A stretch of 64,000 bases of DNA from JAKFWF01 sp963732635 (GTDB taxonomy: Bacteria > Pseudomonadota > Alphaproteobacteria > Rhizobiales > Hyphomicrobiaceae), in the NCBI GenBank assembly GCA_963732635.1, contig CAVTAL010000035.1, forward strand, positions 124,001 to 188,000, read 5' to 3'. A program made the translations under genes and the position numbers. The notes under the pieces are model-generated. The model saw only the letters and a program-made list of their open reading frames with translations, was not told where the DNA came from and searched no databases. Below are positions 26,760 to 35,887 of the stretch, piece by piece. Position 1 is the first letter of the stretch. Each line of letters begins with the position of its first letter.

Positions 26760-28090
26760 TCAAGCCCAGTCGATCTCATGGAATGCGTCGCGCAGTTTGC
26801 GTCCGCGCGCCGGATTCACGGATTCCACCCAAGATATACGCCCATCGAGGTGCGCGCGAAAGTCCGTGACGGCGGTGAGGTTTTGGGTGCGCCAACCGCG
26901 CGTCTTGCAATTATGTAGGGTTGCTTTCAGCGCATCAAAGGTCGGCCGGGCGATGTTGATGCCGTTGTTGACGACAAGGCCGAGCACCTGCTGCCGCTCG
27001 GACGCCCGCGCGATGCGGGTCTTGGCTGCATTCAGGCTGAAGCCTTCGATCCTCGACGATCGTCGCAATGCCGTCCAAAAATCCGGCGCGGCCGCGATCG
27101 AACGCCTGATCGCCGGAGAACGTCAGGTCGTCGGCGTAGCGCGAGTAGTTGGCGCCATAGTTCTCGGCCAAGCCCTGCAACCGGGCATCCAGCCGATGTG
27201 CCGCGAGATTGGCGAGCGCCGGCGACGTCGGGCTGCCCTGCGGCAGGTGGGCTGCAGCGAATTGTCGGCGCGTTCGAAAGTCTGGTCGCCGCTCGGCCGG
27301 CAATTGGTCGAACACCGACAGCGTCACCCGCCCGCTGCACAGTCCGGTGAGCGCGCGGGCAACGCTCCAGGGATAACCTAGCCGCCGGAACACGTGATGC
27401 ACCACGTCCATGCTGATGGTCAGAAAGAAGTCTTTCAGATCGACCGTCATCACGACATGCTCGCCAGCGTGGATCTGGGCGGCCGTACCGATTGAACGCT
27501 TGCGCACGAAGCCGTGCACTTTCTCGTGCACCGGCGCGGGGTTCAAGATTTCATCGAGGATGCGCCGCTGCATGGCTTTCAAGCGCGGCTTCGGCTCCTC
27601 GATCAGCCGCAGTGCGCCGGACGCCTTCGGCACGAAGCGGTAGGAATAGTGATGCAGGTTGCCAGAGCTGGCGCTGGCATTCTGGCGCCTCTCGTCGGCG
27701 TACCAGTCGAGGTGCGCGGGCGTGATGCCGAGCCAGGCGGCGAGATCGCCCAGGGTCGCAATTGCTGGAATACGCAGATGGGCGAAATTCGGGCGCGGGC
27801 GCGAAGCGCGGCGAAACAAAAGTTCGTGGCTGGCTTTCGCCGGTGAACCCGATGATCTCCAGCAACTCGCCAAATCGAGAAGAGCCGACGAGGAACCTCG
27901 TCAGGCTGTTTGCCGAAGCCAGATGCGCTGCGGGAAATTTTCTAAAAATCGAGTTGATCAACGCGCGTCGAAGTTTGGGCTCGGCGGAACCAAGCACTTC
28001 CTCCGACCGCGCCAGTGCCGATTGCGGTGTCCATACGCCGCCCAGCAGCGCCAGCGCCAAATTCCGGGCAATCCAGCGCTTCTTGACCAT
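26760..28090 (-). pseudogene. Retron-like reverse transcriptase, two single-base frameshifts
   Basis: The protein is split over three frames but reads continuously if one extra base is removed near 27795 (in GCGCCCGAATT) and one near 27055 (in GAGGATCGAAG). The N-terminal part (28090-27800) is a helical leader, VKKRWIARNLALALLGG. The polymerase core has TVDLKDFFLTIS (RT motif A), HLPQGSPTSPALANL (motif B) and YSRYADDLTFSGD (catalytic YADD). Retron marks are present but altered: AAQIH where NAxxH is expected, and QVLGLVVN where VTGLVVN is usual. Start ATG 28090 (TTG 28129 possible). A foldable region lies upstream. It may be active if the shifts are sequencing errors. Confidence 0.85.
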
Positions 28091-28142
28091 CACCACATCC
28101 GAGCGAAACCAAGCAGGCGGCGGCTCCAACCCATCTTCTTCC

Positions 28143-28324
28143 GCATGAGAATCAGTAGGTGAAGCCTACCGCGTCTCATGCAGTGTCTTGCTTAGTCAGA
28201 ACGTCAACCCACGGGGTAGCCCCGCAGATCCCGGACACGCGCCGTGAAGCACATTTCAGGGACGTCTTGGACGCCGCCGCCCACTTGAAACGATATTGAC
28301 ACGAACGCGACCGTCCGTGTCAAT
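28143..28324 (-). ncRNA. Candidate structured RNA (possible msr/msd) upstream of the reverse transcriptase
   Basis: Three hairpins lie in the 240 bases between cysK and the RT gene. One is nested: GCATGAGA/TCTCATGC (28143-28150 with 28174-28181) enclosing GTAGG/CCTAC. A second is CGGGG/CCCCG near 28212-28223. A third is ATTGACACG/CGTGTCAAT (28295-28303 with 28316-28324). The third could instead be the cysK terminator. Retrons carry their msr-msd RNA just upstream of the RT, which fits, but I could not find the long a1/a2 closing repeat or a sure branching G. The assignment is tentative. Confidence 0.35.
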
Positions 28325-28364
28325 CCGAAGTCCGATACGGGGTTAGCGATTTCCGCCATCAACC

Positions 28365-29348
<984 letters not shown>

Positions 29349-29477
29349 GGCGGGTCGTCCTTTTTGAAACGCTAAGCGAGATAGATCGGACCGTTTTGGG
29401 CCGAGCGCAAGTCGCCGATTGGAACCGCAATTGCTGTTGAAGGGGCACCAAGGAAACACGCCTCGCGCGACACCGGC

Positions 29478-30017
29478 CTATTTCGCGCGAACTTTGCCCA
29501 TCTTGGCGGCGGGAAGCACGGATTTGCTCTTTTTGGTCGTTTTGGTCGCTTTAGTCCCCGTCGAGCCGAATCCGCCGGCACCTCGCCTGGTTGCCGATAC
29601 GGCCTTGATTTCAGTGATGCTGGCGCGGCTGACCGGCGCGACAATCATCTGGGCGATCCGCATTCCACGCACGATCTCGAACACTTCCAAGCCGAGGTTG
29701 ATCAACAGCACCTGCACTTCGCCGCGATAGTCACTGTCGATGGTGCCGGGGCTATTGAGTACCGTGACGCCATTCTTGAAGGCGAGGCCGGAGCGCGGGC
29801 GGATTTGCGCCTCGAATCCGTTCGGCAGTTCGATGGTGAGGCCGGTCGGCACCAATGCGCGCTCTCCCCGCTGCAAGCGCACCGGACTGCTCTCGGGCAC
29901 AGCCGCCGCGAGGTCCATGCCAGCGGCGTGCTCGGTCTGGTAGGCCGGCAGGGCCAAGCCCTCGGCATGAGCCAGCCGCAGCACCTTCAAACGCGTGGAT
30001 TTCGGTCTCAACGCCAT
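29478..30017 (-). CDS. dut: dUTP diphosphatase
   Basis: 179 residues from ATG 30017. The five dUTPase motifs can be followed: AGMDLAA, IRPRSGLAFKNG, NSPGTIDSDYRGEVQVLL (catalytic Asp), RIAQMIV and RGAGGFGSTG. It hydrolyses dUTP to dUMP as a trimer. The C-terminal tail is extended by about 25 Lys/Thr-rich residues beyond the last motif, longer than in typical bacterial enzymes. The start lies one base past the coaBC stop, so the two are probably co-translated. Confidence 0.94.
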   Translation of the reverse strand: MALRPKSTRLKVLRLAHAEGLALPAYQTEHAAGMDLAAAVPESSPVRLQRGERALVPTGLTIELPNGFEAQIRPRSGLAFKNGVTVLNSPGTIDSDYRGEVQVLLINLGLEVFEIVRGMRIAQMIVAPVSRASITEIKAVSATRRGAGGFGSTGTKATKTTKKSKSVLPAAKMGKVRAK

Positions 30018-30018
30018 G

Positions 30019-31245
30019 TCAGACTTCCACCTGGGTTGCGGCCATGTGCCCTGCCGCGCGCTCGACGAGGCGGCGGGCGACATCGGCCTTCGCCAAGTCG
30101 GGCCAACTTTCGACGCCGTCGGCTGTGATCAGGTGCACCGTGTTGCGGTCGCCGCCCATGATGCCTGTCTCATGTGAAACATCGTTGGCGACGATCCAGT
30201 CACAGCCCTTGGATTTGCGCTTCCGGGTCGCGAATTCGACGACATTCTCGGTCTCGGCGGCGAAGCCGATCACCAGCGCCGGCCGGTGGGCGTTACGTTT
30301 CGACATGGTCTTCAGGATGTCGGGGTTCTCGGTCAATGTCAGAGTCGGCGTGGCGCCGGCGCCCTTCTTGATCTTCTCGCCAGCAGCGGTTGCGACGCGC
30401 CAGTCGGCGACGGCGGCGGCGAAAATGCCGATGTCGGCGTGCGGTGCGGCCTGGACGGCTGCGAGCATTTCGGCCGCGGTCTCGACCCTGATGACGTTCA
30501 CGCCGGCCGGATCGGGCAACCCGACCGGACCAGAGACCAATGTAACGTCGGCGCCGAGCGCCCGGGCGGCGGCGGCGATGGCATAGCCCTGCTTGCCGGA
30601 TGAGCGATTGGCAATGTAGCGCACCGGGTCGATCGGCTCGTGCGTCGGCCCGGCGGTGATCAAGACATGCTGGCCGCTTAGCGGCCCCTTGGTAGCGCCC
30701 AGCGCCTTGTCGATTGCCGCAATGATTTCCGGTACCTCGGCCATGCGGCCTAAACCGGCCTCGCCACGCTCGGCCATCTCGCCGGCGTTGGGACCGATGA
30801 AGGCGATGCCGTCTCCCGTGAGCATCGCGACATTACGCATGCAAGCCGGATGCGACCACATGCGCGGGTTCATTGCTGGCGCCACCAGCACAGGTTTGTC
30901 GGTCGCCATCAGCACAGCGGTGGCGAGATCGTCGGCGTGGCCGCCCGCCATCTTGGCCAGCAGGTCGGCGGTGGCCGGCGCCACCACGATCAGATCGGCC
31001 TCGCGCGACAGCCGGATGTGGCCGATTTCGCGCTCGTCGTTCAAATCGAACAAGTCGGAGAATACCCGCTCATTGGTCAGCGCGCCTACCGACAGCTGCG
31101 TCACGAACTGGGTGGCGGCTCGGGTCATGACGCAGCGAACCTTGTCGCCGCGCTCGCGCAGCCGCCGGATAAGGTCCAGGCACTTGTAGGCAGCGATGCC
31201 GCCACCGATGATCAACAGGATGCGTTTGGGGGCTTGGGCGGTCAT
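30019..31245 (-). CDS. coaBC: Bifunctional phosphopantothenoylcysteine decarboxylase/synthase
   Basis: 408 residues from ATG 31245. The N-terminal flavoprotein CoaC domain (1-190) shows IIGGGIAAYKCLDLIRRL, VAPATADLLAKMAGG and APAMNPRMW. The C-terminal CoaB domain (from about 195) has ITAGPTHEPIDPVRYIANRSSGKQGYA and VIGFAAETEN. It catalyses two steps of coenzyme A synthesis. The Cys usual in the ACGxxGxGRM decarboxylase motif is not seen; the sequence reads RGEAGLGRMAE. A much longer antisense reading through mttB (to 32709) was rejected. Confidence 0.93.
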   Translation of the reverse strand: MTAQAPKRILLIIGGGIAAYKCLDLIRRLRERGDKVRCVMTRAATQFVTQLSVGALTNERVFSDLFDLNDEREIGHIRLSREADLIVVAPATADLLAKMAGGHADDLATAVLMATDKPVLVAPAMNPRMWSHPACMRNVAMLTGDGIAFIGPNAGEMAERGEAGLGRMAEVPEIIAAIDKALGATKGPLSGQHVLITAGPTHEPIDPVRYIANRSSGKQGYAIAAAARALGADVTLVSGPVGLPDPAGVNVIRVETAAEMLAAVQAAPHADIGIFAAAVADWRVATAAGEKIKKGAGATPTLTLTENPDILKTMSKRNAHRPALVIGFAAETENVVEFATRKRKSKGCDWIVANDVSHETGIMGGDRNTVHLITADGVESWPDLAKADVARRLVERAAGHMAATQVEV

Positions 31246-31368
31246 TTCACCACGAACTCTGGTCTGGTCTTGCGTCAACGGATCGGGACGGCGGGCCGTC
31301 CTGGTGCGCGCGGTCGATTTGGGTGACACTCGCAAGGCCTGACCGACGGCACAAGAGCAGGATACACC

Positions 31369-33057
31369 ATGAGCGACGAGGGCAGCACGGAAACAGGCGC
31401 AAAGCGTGAACGGCGCGGCGGCAGAAGCGGCCGAAGCGCGCGCGCAGATGCCAGCGGCACCGTCCAGAAGCCGTTCCGCCAGCCGCGCCGGTGTTTCCCA
31501 CCGACCGAGGTTGTATCGGCGGACCAGCTGGAGGCGATCCACAACGCCTCGCTGACCGTGCTGGAAGAGATCGGCATGGACTTTCTCGATGCCGACGCCA
31601 GGGCACTCCTGAAAGCGGCCGGAGCCGATGTCCGGGAAGGTAGCGAGCGCGTGCGTTTCGATCGCGGCTTCATCATCGAGAAAATCAAGACCGCGCCGGC
31701 CGAGTTCACTCTGCACGCCCGCAACCCGGCGCACAATCTGCGCTTCGGCGGCGACAATGTGATCTTCGCCCAAGTGGCGAGCACGCCGAACGCCTCCGAT
31801 CTCGATGGCGGCAGAAGACCGGGCAACTACCGGGACTTCCAGAATCTCGTGCGGCTGGCGCAGAGCTACAACATCATCCACATGACCGGCGGCTATCCGG
31901 TCGAGCCGATTGATATCCACCCCTCGGTGCGACACCTCGACTGCCTGTCGGACATCGCCAAACTCACCGACAAGGCATTTCATGCCTACTCGCTCGGTCG
32001 CACCCGCAACCGCGACGCGCTCGAAATCACCCGCATCGCGCGCGGCATTTCCAATGCGCAGCTTGATTGCGAACCATCGCTGATATCGGTGATCAACTCG
32101 TCGTCGCCGCTGCGCCTCGATGCGCCGATGCTGACCGGCATCATGGAGATGAGCGCGCGCGGCCAGGTGATCATCATGACGCCCTTCACGCTCGCCGGTG
32201 CGATGGCGCCAGTGACGATCGCCGGCGCGCTCGCCCAGCAGAATGCCGAGGCGCTGGCCGGCATAGCGCTGACCCAGGTGGTCAAACCCGGTGCGCCGGT
32301 CGTGTACGGCGGCTTCACGTCGAACGTCGACATGAAGTCGGGCGCCCCCGCCTTCGGCACGCCGGAATACATGAAGGCGCAATTCGTCGGCGGCCAACTC
32401 GCCCGCAAGTATAACATTCCCTACCGCACATCGAACACCTGCGCCGCCAACACCGTCGACGCGCAAGCCGCCTGGGAGAGCACGTTCTCGCTGTGGGGCG
32501 CGGTAATGGGCGGCGGCAACTTCATTCTGCATGCGGCCGGTTGGATGGAAGGCGGGCTCACGGCTTCGTTCGAAAAAACCATCGTCGACATCGATCTGCT
32601 GCAGATGATCGAGGCGTTCCTCGAACCGCTCGATGTCTCGGCCGATGCATTGGGCCTCGACGCGATGCGCGAGGTCGGTCCCGGCGGCCATTACTTCGGC
32701 GCCGCGCATACACAGTCGCGATATCAGAACGCGTTCTACGCGCCGCTGCTGTCCGACTGGCGCAATTTCGAAAGCTGGGCAGAGGCTGGCAGTCCGACCG
32801 CGATGCAGAAGGCCAACACGGTGTGGAAGGACAGTCTCGCTCGTTACCAGCGCCCGCCATGGATGCGGCGATCGAGGAAGAACTCGATGCTTTCGTTGCC
32901 CGTCGCAAGGCCGAGGGCGGCGTCAAGACGGACTTCTGACGCCATCACCGGCACGCGCGATGCGAGTGCCGGTGATGCAATTGTCTGTCCGCAAGAGATC
33001 AGCCCTTGTTGTTCTTGTTCTGCTCGATCGTCTCCTTCACGCTGTCGGCCGGATTGA
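31369..33057 (+). CDS. Trimethylamine methyltransferase (MttB) family, 3' end frameshifted
   Basis: A corrinoid-dependent methyltransferase family protein of the non-pyrrolysine kind: no in-frame amber codon interrupts it. Conserved parts include SLTVLEEIGMDFLDADAR, HMTGGYPVEP, NSSSPLRLDAPMLTGIMEM and GGGNFILHAAGWMEGGL. Such proteins demethylate glycine betaine, DMSP or related methylamines. After SLARYQRPP the frame changes: restoring one C (CCGCCCATGG) gives MDAAIEEELDAF...VKTDF and a stop at 32939, the expected end. As read, the protein gains a foreign tail to 33057. The same sequence, including the missing base, is repeated at 34239-34344. Confidence 0.85.
   Translation: MSDEGSTETGAKRERRGGRSGRSARADASGTVQKPFRQPRRCFPPTEVVSADQLEAIHNASLTVLEEIGMDFLDADARALLKAAGADVREGSERVRFDRGFIIEKIKTAPAEFTLHARNPAHNLRFGGDNVIFAQVASTPNASDLDGGRRPGNYRDFQNLVRLAQSYNIIHMTGGYPVEPIDIHPSVRHLDCLSDIAKLTDKAFHAYSLGRTRNRDALEITRIARGISNAQLDCEPSLISVINSSSPLRLDAPMLTGIMEMSARGQVIIMTPFTLAGAMAPVTIAGALAQQNAEALAGIALTQVVKPGAPVVYGGFTSNVDMKSGAPAFGTPEYMKAQFVGGQLARKYNIPYRTSNTCAANTVDAQAAWESTFSLWGAVMGGGNFILHAAGWMEGGLTASFEKTIVDIDLLQMIEAFLEPLDVSADALGLDAMREVGPGGHYFGAAHTQSRYQNAFYAPLLSDWRNFESWAEAGSPTAMQKANTVWKDSLARYQRPPWMRRSRKNSMLSLPVARPRAASRRTSDAITGTRDASAGDAIVCPQEISPCCSCSARSSPSRCRPD
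32840..32945 (+). repeat. 106-bp direct repeat, copy 1 (3' end of mttB)
   Basis: This covers the last part of the ancestral mttB reading frame and its stop codon. A copy with one mismatch (GGAAGA against GGAGGA) lies at 34239-34344. The two flank 1.3 kb that holds the FGN-repeat protein gene and a foldable region. Confidence 0.95.
32943..32977 (+). terminator. Hairpin after mttB, possible terminator
   Basis: CATCACCGGCA and TGCCGGTGATG form an 11-bp perfect stem starting four bases after the ancestral mttB stop codon. No T-run follows, so it may act as a 3' stabiliser or Rho-assisted stop between convergent genes. Confidence 0.5.
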
Positions 33058-33691
33058 CGCTGCCGTTGTTGTAGCCGCCTTGGTTGTTGCCACCGTAGTT
33101 ATTGCCCCCGGATGGCGTCGACTCCTTCTGATTGGCGATGCCGCCGCCATTGTAACCGGCCGGCGATTGGACTGGCGCCGCGCCGGTCGAATAGCCATGC
33201 GGGGGCGGCGGCGAGCCGACCTTGTAGCCCTGCGGCGGTGCAGGCGGATTGACATGGCCGGTCGCATAACCCTGAGCCGGATTGCTGCCCTTGGCATTGC
33301 CGAAGGCAGGGGCATTGCTGCCCTGACCGTTGCCAAAAGCCTCGGGTCCGTTGCTGCCCTTGGCATTGCCGAACTTCTCGACGTTGCTGCCGCGGCCGTT
33401 ACCGAAGCCAGCCTGCTTGCCCGGCGGGGTCGCAAGTTCCACCCCGGACAACCCGAACAGATTGGCGGCGCAGCGCTTGCGATCGTTGCGGCAGACGCCG
33501 TCGTTGGACTTCGAGCTGACGATGGTCTTCTTGGTTGCCTTCACCGGCACGCGCACCTGGCGCTGCTCGGCGATTTTTTTCGACGTCGTGACCGGCGCGA
33601 TCTGCGACTTCTTTGCGGTTTCGGCCTGGGCCACCGCCGCGCTGGTCATTGTCGCGGCAATCAGCGAGAGGGTGAGAGCGATCTTGTTCAT
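32999..33691 (-). CDS. Secreted low-complexity protein with FGNxxGSN repeats
   Basis: 230 residues from ATG 33691. A signal peptide (about 1-23, ending AQAE) is followed by a Lys/Val/Thr-rich basic segment and two Cys (GVCRNDRKRC). Four near-identical repeats FGN-G/A-x-GSN run from residue 96 to 137. A Pro/Gly/Asn-rich tail contains several GY motifs, then NNYGGNNQGGYNNGS. Its look is that of a disordered surface or matrix protein; I do not recognise a family. It lies between the two 106-bp copies of the mttB 3' end and so may have arrived with the rearrangement. Confidence 0.7.
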   Translation of the reverse strand: MNKIALTLSLIAATMTSAAVAQAETAKKSQIAPVTTSKKIAEQRQVRVPVKATKKTIVSSKSNDGVCRNDRKRCAANLFGLSGVELATPPGKQAGFGNGRGSNVEKFGNAKGSNGPEAFGNGQGSNAPAFGNAKGSNPAQGYATGHVNPPAPPQGYKVGSPPPPHGYSTGAAPVQSPAGYNGGGIANQKESTPSGGNNYGGNNQGGYNNGSVNPADSVKETIEQNKNNKG

Positions 33692-34238
33692 GGCTGGGGA
33701 GCTTTCCTTGAAGGCTGGTTGATGTCTCCGGCGGGGCTGCCGTCGACACCGCCAAGATGCGCCACGCTCTGACCTGCCGCTGTGCTGTGCGGCACAGGCG
33801 GCAATAGACATCAAACTGTTGATACAACTTATCTCATCCGATCAACAGCAATTCGCCGGCCGCGCTCTTTCGAGCGAGGGGTGCGAGGTGGCCGGAAGCC
33901 GCGAGCGGTCTTCCGCAAGGGTAACAGAAGCAGCAACGGGCCACCTCACGACAGGATTTTAGGCATACTGGCAGCATTCTTCCGGATTACGCCCGGACGA
34001 CGGGTTCCACGTCGCTGCTGCCACGAGCCTCGGTAGCCAGGGGCGCGTCCCCTGCTGTGCCTACCGACCTGTAACCGACACGCCTTCAATGGTCGCCACC
34101 GGTTGACGGCCCCTCTTTCGTAGCGGTCGAGGGGTAGAATAGCGCGGGTTGCGTGACCGTGGATAAGTCGGTGGCGCGAGGCCGATTTCCTGCAATGATG
34201 CGCCAATGCCAGAATTGATATCTTCCCTGATATCTTCC
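33692..34238. other. Non-coding region with a foldable RNA-like segment
   Basis: No convincing gene. Two nested hairpins stand out. GAGGTGGCC/GGCCACCTC (33886-33894 with 33940-33948) encloses GGAAG-CCGC/GCGG-CTTCC (33895-33915). CGGTAG/CTACCG (34031-34036 with 34061-34066) encloses CAGGGG/CCCCTG. Together they suggest a structured RNA or element end of unknown class; neither tmRNA, RNase P nor SRP RNA landmarks were found. A 12-bp tandem duplication of TGATATCTTCCC (34216-34239) abuts the second 106-bp repeat. Confidence 0.45.
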
Positions 34239-34344
34239 CTCGTTACCAGCGCCCGCCATGGATGCGGCGATCGAGGAGGAACTCGATGCTTTCGTTGCCC
34301 GTCGCAAGGCCGAGGGCGGCGTCAAGACGGACTTCTGACGCCAT
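34239..34344 (+). repeat. 106-bp direct repeat, copy 2 (orphan mttB 3' end)
   Basis: This is a copy of 32840-32945 with one mismatch, including the same missing base at the P-P-M-D junction and the stop codon. No mttB sequence lies upstream of it. It shows that a recombination or insertion event split or duplicated the end of the gene. Confidence 0.95.
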
Positions 34345-34871
34345 TTTGACCGCGCTTTTTTCGTCCGACGGCCGGCGCGCTACACCATCCACATGGCCTT
34401 CCATCGCACCGATTCGGATGCAGAACGGACCGCGCCACCGTCGCCAACGGATCGCGGCGCGGATCCCGCACCAGCATCTGGCCTGTCGGCGAGGTTCGAC
34501 GAGTGGTTGTACATGCTGGCGATCGCTGCCTGCCCGGCGGCGTCAACGGCAACAACATCGCCGACAGTGAGGCCGCGCCGTCGCAGCCACCGCTTCGCTC
34601 GCCGGCCATCACCTATGAGTATCAGTGAGACGATGGTTGCCGGCAATGTCGGCGGGTGACCTTCACGGGAAAGCGCGAGAGAATGAGTGAGCCTCGCTGC
34701 ATCAACACCAAAATTGTCATCCCGGCATTTATTGCCGGGACCCATCGTGCCGCATCTCGCAATCCGCGGGCGAGGCACGATGGGTCCCGGGGACAAGCCC
34801 CGGGATGACACCTTTGTGGTGGTGATACCTAGACATGCATATCGGAAGCGGTCTGCAAGGCTAGGTTCAGT
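34345..34871. repeat. Intergenic DNA with a 94-base long palindrome
   Basis: No supported gene. From 34716 to 34809 an interrupted palindrome has outer arms GTCATCCCGG/CCGGGATGAC and inner 15-base arms at 34737-34751 and 34774-34788. It resembles the GTCATCCCGG-type intergenic elements common in Rhizobiales. Short ORFs on both strands here (34393-34659 plus, 34380-34811 minus) show no recognisable protein signal. Confidence 0.7.
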
Positions 34872-35700
34872 GGATCACGACCGGCGACAGCCGGGCATGA
34901 TCCGCCCAAATCTCCGTCACGCCCGCGAAGGCGGGGGCCCAGCCAAGCCGATGGCGGGAGCAGTGTCGAAAAGGCGAAATCGGTATACTGTCACTGAAAT
35001 TCCCGATCGGGTTGGAAGCGCCGCCGTTTCCACCCCACAGCCGTCATCCCGGCGCAGGCCGGGACGATCGACAACCATCAGCTAGCGCGATTTATCGGTG
35101 TGCGCGGACGCTGCCAGAGCCCATCACGCCGCTGAAAGACAGCCTGCGGACGCTTGTCGTGTGTCCCGGCCTGCGCCGGGATGACGGCACTGGGTGGGCA
35201 ATCGGTTTGCCGGGCCCGGGCGATCGGATCACGACCGGCGACAGCCGGGAGTGATCCGCCCAAATCTCCGTCACGCCCGCGAAGGCGGGGGCCCAACCAA
35301 GCCGATGGCGGGATCAGTGTTGAAAAGGCACAATCGGTAAACTGTCACTGAAATTCCCGATCGGGTTGGAAGCGCCGCCGTTTCCACCCCACAGCCGTCA
35401 TCCCGGCGCAGGCCGGGACGATCGACAACCATCAGCTAGCGCGATTTATCGGTGTGCGCGGACGCTGCCAGAGCCCATCTACATCGCTGAAAGACAGCCT
35501 GCGGACGCTTGTCGTGTGTCCCGGCCTGCGCCGGGATGACGGCACTGGGTGGGCAATCGGTTTGCCCGGGCTCGGTCGATTGGATCACGACCGGCGACAG
35601 CCGGGAGTGATCCGCCCAAATCTCCGTCACACCCGCGAAGGCGGGGGCCTAACCGAGCCGATGGTGGGATCAGAGTTGAAGATGGGAAATCGGTGTGCTG
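34872..35700. repeat. Tandem array of about 355-bp repeats (two full copies plus a partial third)
   Basis: Units start GGATCACGACCGG at 34872, 35226 and 35582 (periods 354 and 356). The third copy stops after about 120 bases. Each full unit holds a 23-base sequence and its exact reverse complement (35043-35065 and 35163-35185 in the first copy), so about 140 bases could fold or cruciform. Another small palindrome, CCCGCGAAGGCGGG, occurs in each copy. No ORF is preserved across units in a protein-like way. This looks like an amplified rhizobial intergenic repeat. Confidence 0.9.
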
Positions 35701-35887
35701 CCCCTGGTATCCAAGTATTTGCTATGCACGTGAAATCTTGCCCTCCCAGCGAACACAATGGCCCACTGCCGCGCCAATTCCCCAGAAATCCGTCGTACTG
35801 CTATCTGCTGCAAAACCTTCGAAAAACGCTTCGGGGCGTGACGCATTGTGACTTTGATCATTTTGACAGACGAGTGCATAGTGGTAG

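Noticed and set aside
30019..32709. An 896-codon minus-strand ORF spanning coaBC and beyond
   Set aside because: Only the part up to 31245 encodes CoaBC; the rest is the antisense of mttB with no protein-like features.
31369..33057. Programmed ribosomal frameshift in mttB
   Set aside because: No slippery heptamer at the shift site; the downstream hairpin is too far away. A real deletion or a systematic read error is simpler.
33886..34066. tmRNA, RNase P RNA or SRP RNA
   Set aside because: The conserved core words of these RNAs are absent on both strands.
34380..34811. Minus-strand 143-codon ORF (and an 88-codon plus-strand ORF) in the repeat region
   Set aside because: Overlaps the long palindrome, has no motif and no convincing start.
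34872..35700. CRISPR array
   Set aside because: Repeat units are about 355 bp with no short spacers and no cas genes nearby.
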